From Cytophagales bacterium (GTDB lineage: Bacteria > Bacteroidota > Bacteroidia > Cytophagales > Cyclobacteriaceae), in NCBI GenBank assembly GCA_003504855.1, contig DNZD01000209.1:1-16817 (forward strand): 16,817 bases of DNA. Direction: 5' to 3'. The notes beneath the pieces are model-generated. The model was not told the DNA's origin. It did not search any database and worked only from the letters and a program-made list of their open reading frames with translations. How positions within the stretch are numbered: position 1 is the stretch's first letter; every line of letters begins with the position of its first letter. A program made the position numbers and the translations under genes. This document shows positions 15,932 to 16,817 of this stretch, one piece after another.

Positions 15932-16817
15932 ATGTTTCGAAATTACTTTGTTGTTGCCGTGCGCAACATGCTCAAGTACAAATTCTTTACTGCCATCAAT
16001 ATGATTGGCATGACAGTCGGGATTGCGTCCTGTCTGTTGTTAATGTTGTATGTCAGCAATGAATTGACCTATGACAATTTCCATCCCGACGCTGATCGGT
16101 TGTATCAGGTTGATTTGCATGGCAAGGTTGGCGGACAGGACATCCGTGTGGCAAGTACCTGTCCACCCATGGCGGCTGCACTTGTATCGGATATGCCGGA
16201 AGTTGAAAGTGCCATGCGCATTGCTTCGATGGGGGATCCGGTCTTCCGCTCCGGCGACAAGATGTTCTCGGAAAGCAAAATATTCTATGTGGATTCCAAT
16301 TTCTTCCGGTTTTTCGGATACCGGTTGTTGCAGGGCGATGCCGCAACAGCATTGAATGAACCCAATAGCATCGTGCTGGATGAGAAACTGGCTGAAAAAT
16401 ACTTTGGAACGGAAGACCCGGTAGGAAAAATCATTCAAATCGGAGGTGAAAAGAAGTCGTTTAAAGTGACGGGTGTGGTTGAACAGGCACCTGCCAACTC
16501 ACACTTTGATTATCACGCGCTGGCCTCTGCATCCAGTGCAGAGCAGTTGAAGAGCACCATCTGGCTCAACAATTTCATGTACACGTATTTCAAACTGAAG
16601 CCAAATGCTTCCATTGCCGGTGTACAGGAAAAGTTCATCGGCATGGTGGAAAAATATGTTGGTCCTGAACTGGAGAAGTTCATGGGCACCACCCTGAAGC
16701 AGATGAAGGAGGCCGGTGGGGCCTTTGGGTATTATACCACGCCGGTACGGGACATCCACCTGCACTCAACGTCTCAGGGCGACCTGGAGCCGGGCGGAAG
16801 CATGATGTACGTTTACT
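15932..16817 (+). CDS. Second FtsX/MacB-like ABC permease (3' partial)
   Basis: The ATG at 15932 opens a frame of 295 codons that runs past the window end, so only about the first third is seen. The start MFRNYFVVAVRNMLKYK, a membrane helix (~20-42) and a periplasmic MacB-type domain (YDNFHPDADRLYQVD, later LAEKYFGTEDPVGK and a FKVTGVVEQAP strand) align along their length with the preceding permease, of which it is a divergent paralog. The 155-nt gap before it holds a strong terminator and no clear copy of the operator or of GGCACG-N4-TTG, so its promoter is not identified. It may be an alternative partner for the same ATPase or part of a following set of permeases outside the window. Confidence 0.9.
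   Translation, partial: MFRNYFVVAVRNMLKYKFFTAINMIGMTVGIASCLLLMLYVSNELTYDNFHPDADRLYQVDLHGKVGGQDIRVASTCPPMAAALVSDMPEVESAMRIASMGDPVFRSGDKMFSESKIFYVDSNFFRFFGYRLLQGDAATALNEPNSIVLDEKLAEKYFGTEDPVGKIIQIGGEKKSFKVTGVVEQAPANSHFDYHALASASSAEQLKSTIWLNNFMYTYFKLKPNASIAGVQEKFIGMVEKYVGPELEKFMGTTLKQMKEAGGAFGYYTTPVRDIHLHSTSQGDLEPGGSMMYVY

Overview
The window looks like chromosomal DNA from a Bacteroidota bacterium, probably of the Cytophagales type. The evidence is a type IX secretion (T9SS) C-terminal sorting domain on a giant secreted protein, several MacB/FtsX-like permeases of the kind that are multiplied in this phylum, and starts that lack a Shine-Dalgarno sequence. The taxon is an inference; no rRNA or marker gene is present.

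Layout. (1) 2-8040, + strand: a secretion cluster of three genes separated by only 11 and 24 nt. They are the last ~2035 residues of a giant fibronectin-III-like repeat protein with a T9SS sorting domain, an exported caspase-fold (C14-like) protein with an intact His/Cys pair, and an exported 237-aa protein of unknown function. (2) 8046-10790, - strand, convergent with the first block: an NtrC-family response regulator followed 3 nt later by its membrane histidine kinase. The regulator is interrupted by one in-frame TGA at a position that should be glycine, just before Walker B. (3) 10791-11035: a divergent regulatory region with two 14-bp palindromes 20 bp apart, A-tracts, and a sigma54-like -24/-12 element. 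(4) 11036-16817, + strand: an export system made of a membrane-fusion (HlyD/MacA-like) adaptor, a MacB/LolD-type ATPase, an 802-aa FtsX/MacB-like permease, and the first 295 residues of a second, paralogous permease that runs off the end.

How the parts fit. The kinase and regulator probably control the adjacent export genes. The main support is that the operator-promoter arrangement ahead of the adaptor gene is repeated, at nearly the same spacing, ahead of the 802-aa permease gene: palindrome GTYCR-N4-YGRAC, a second site 20-21 bp upstream, and GGCACG-N4-TTG 51-52 bp downstream. A strong terminator lies between the ATPase and that permease, so the transporter appears to be made from at least two transcripts carrying the same control elements. 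If the TGA in the regulator is real rather than a base-call error, this control would be lost in this strain.

I found no rRNA, tRNA, CRISPR array, insertion sequence or phage gene. No TolC-like outer-membrane partner is in the window.
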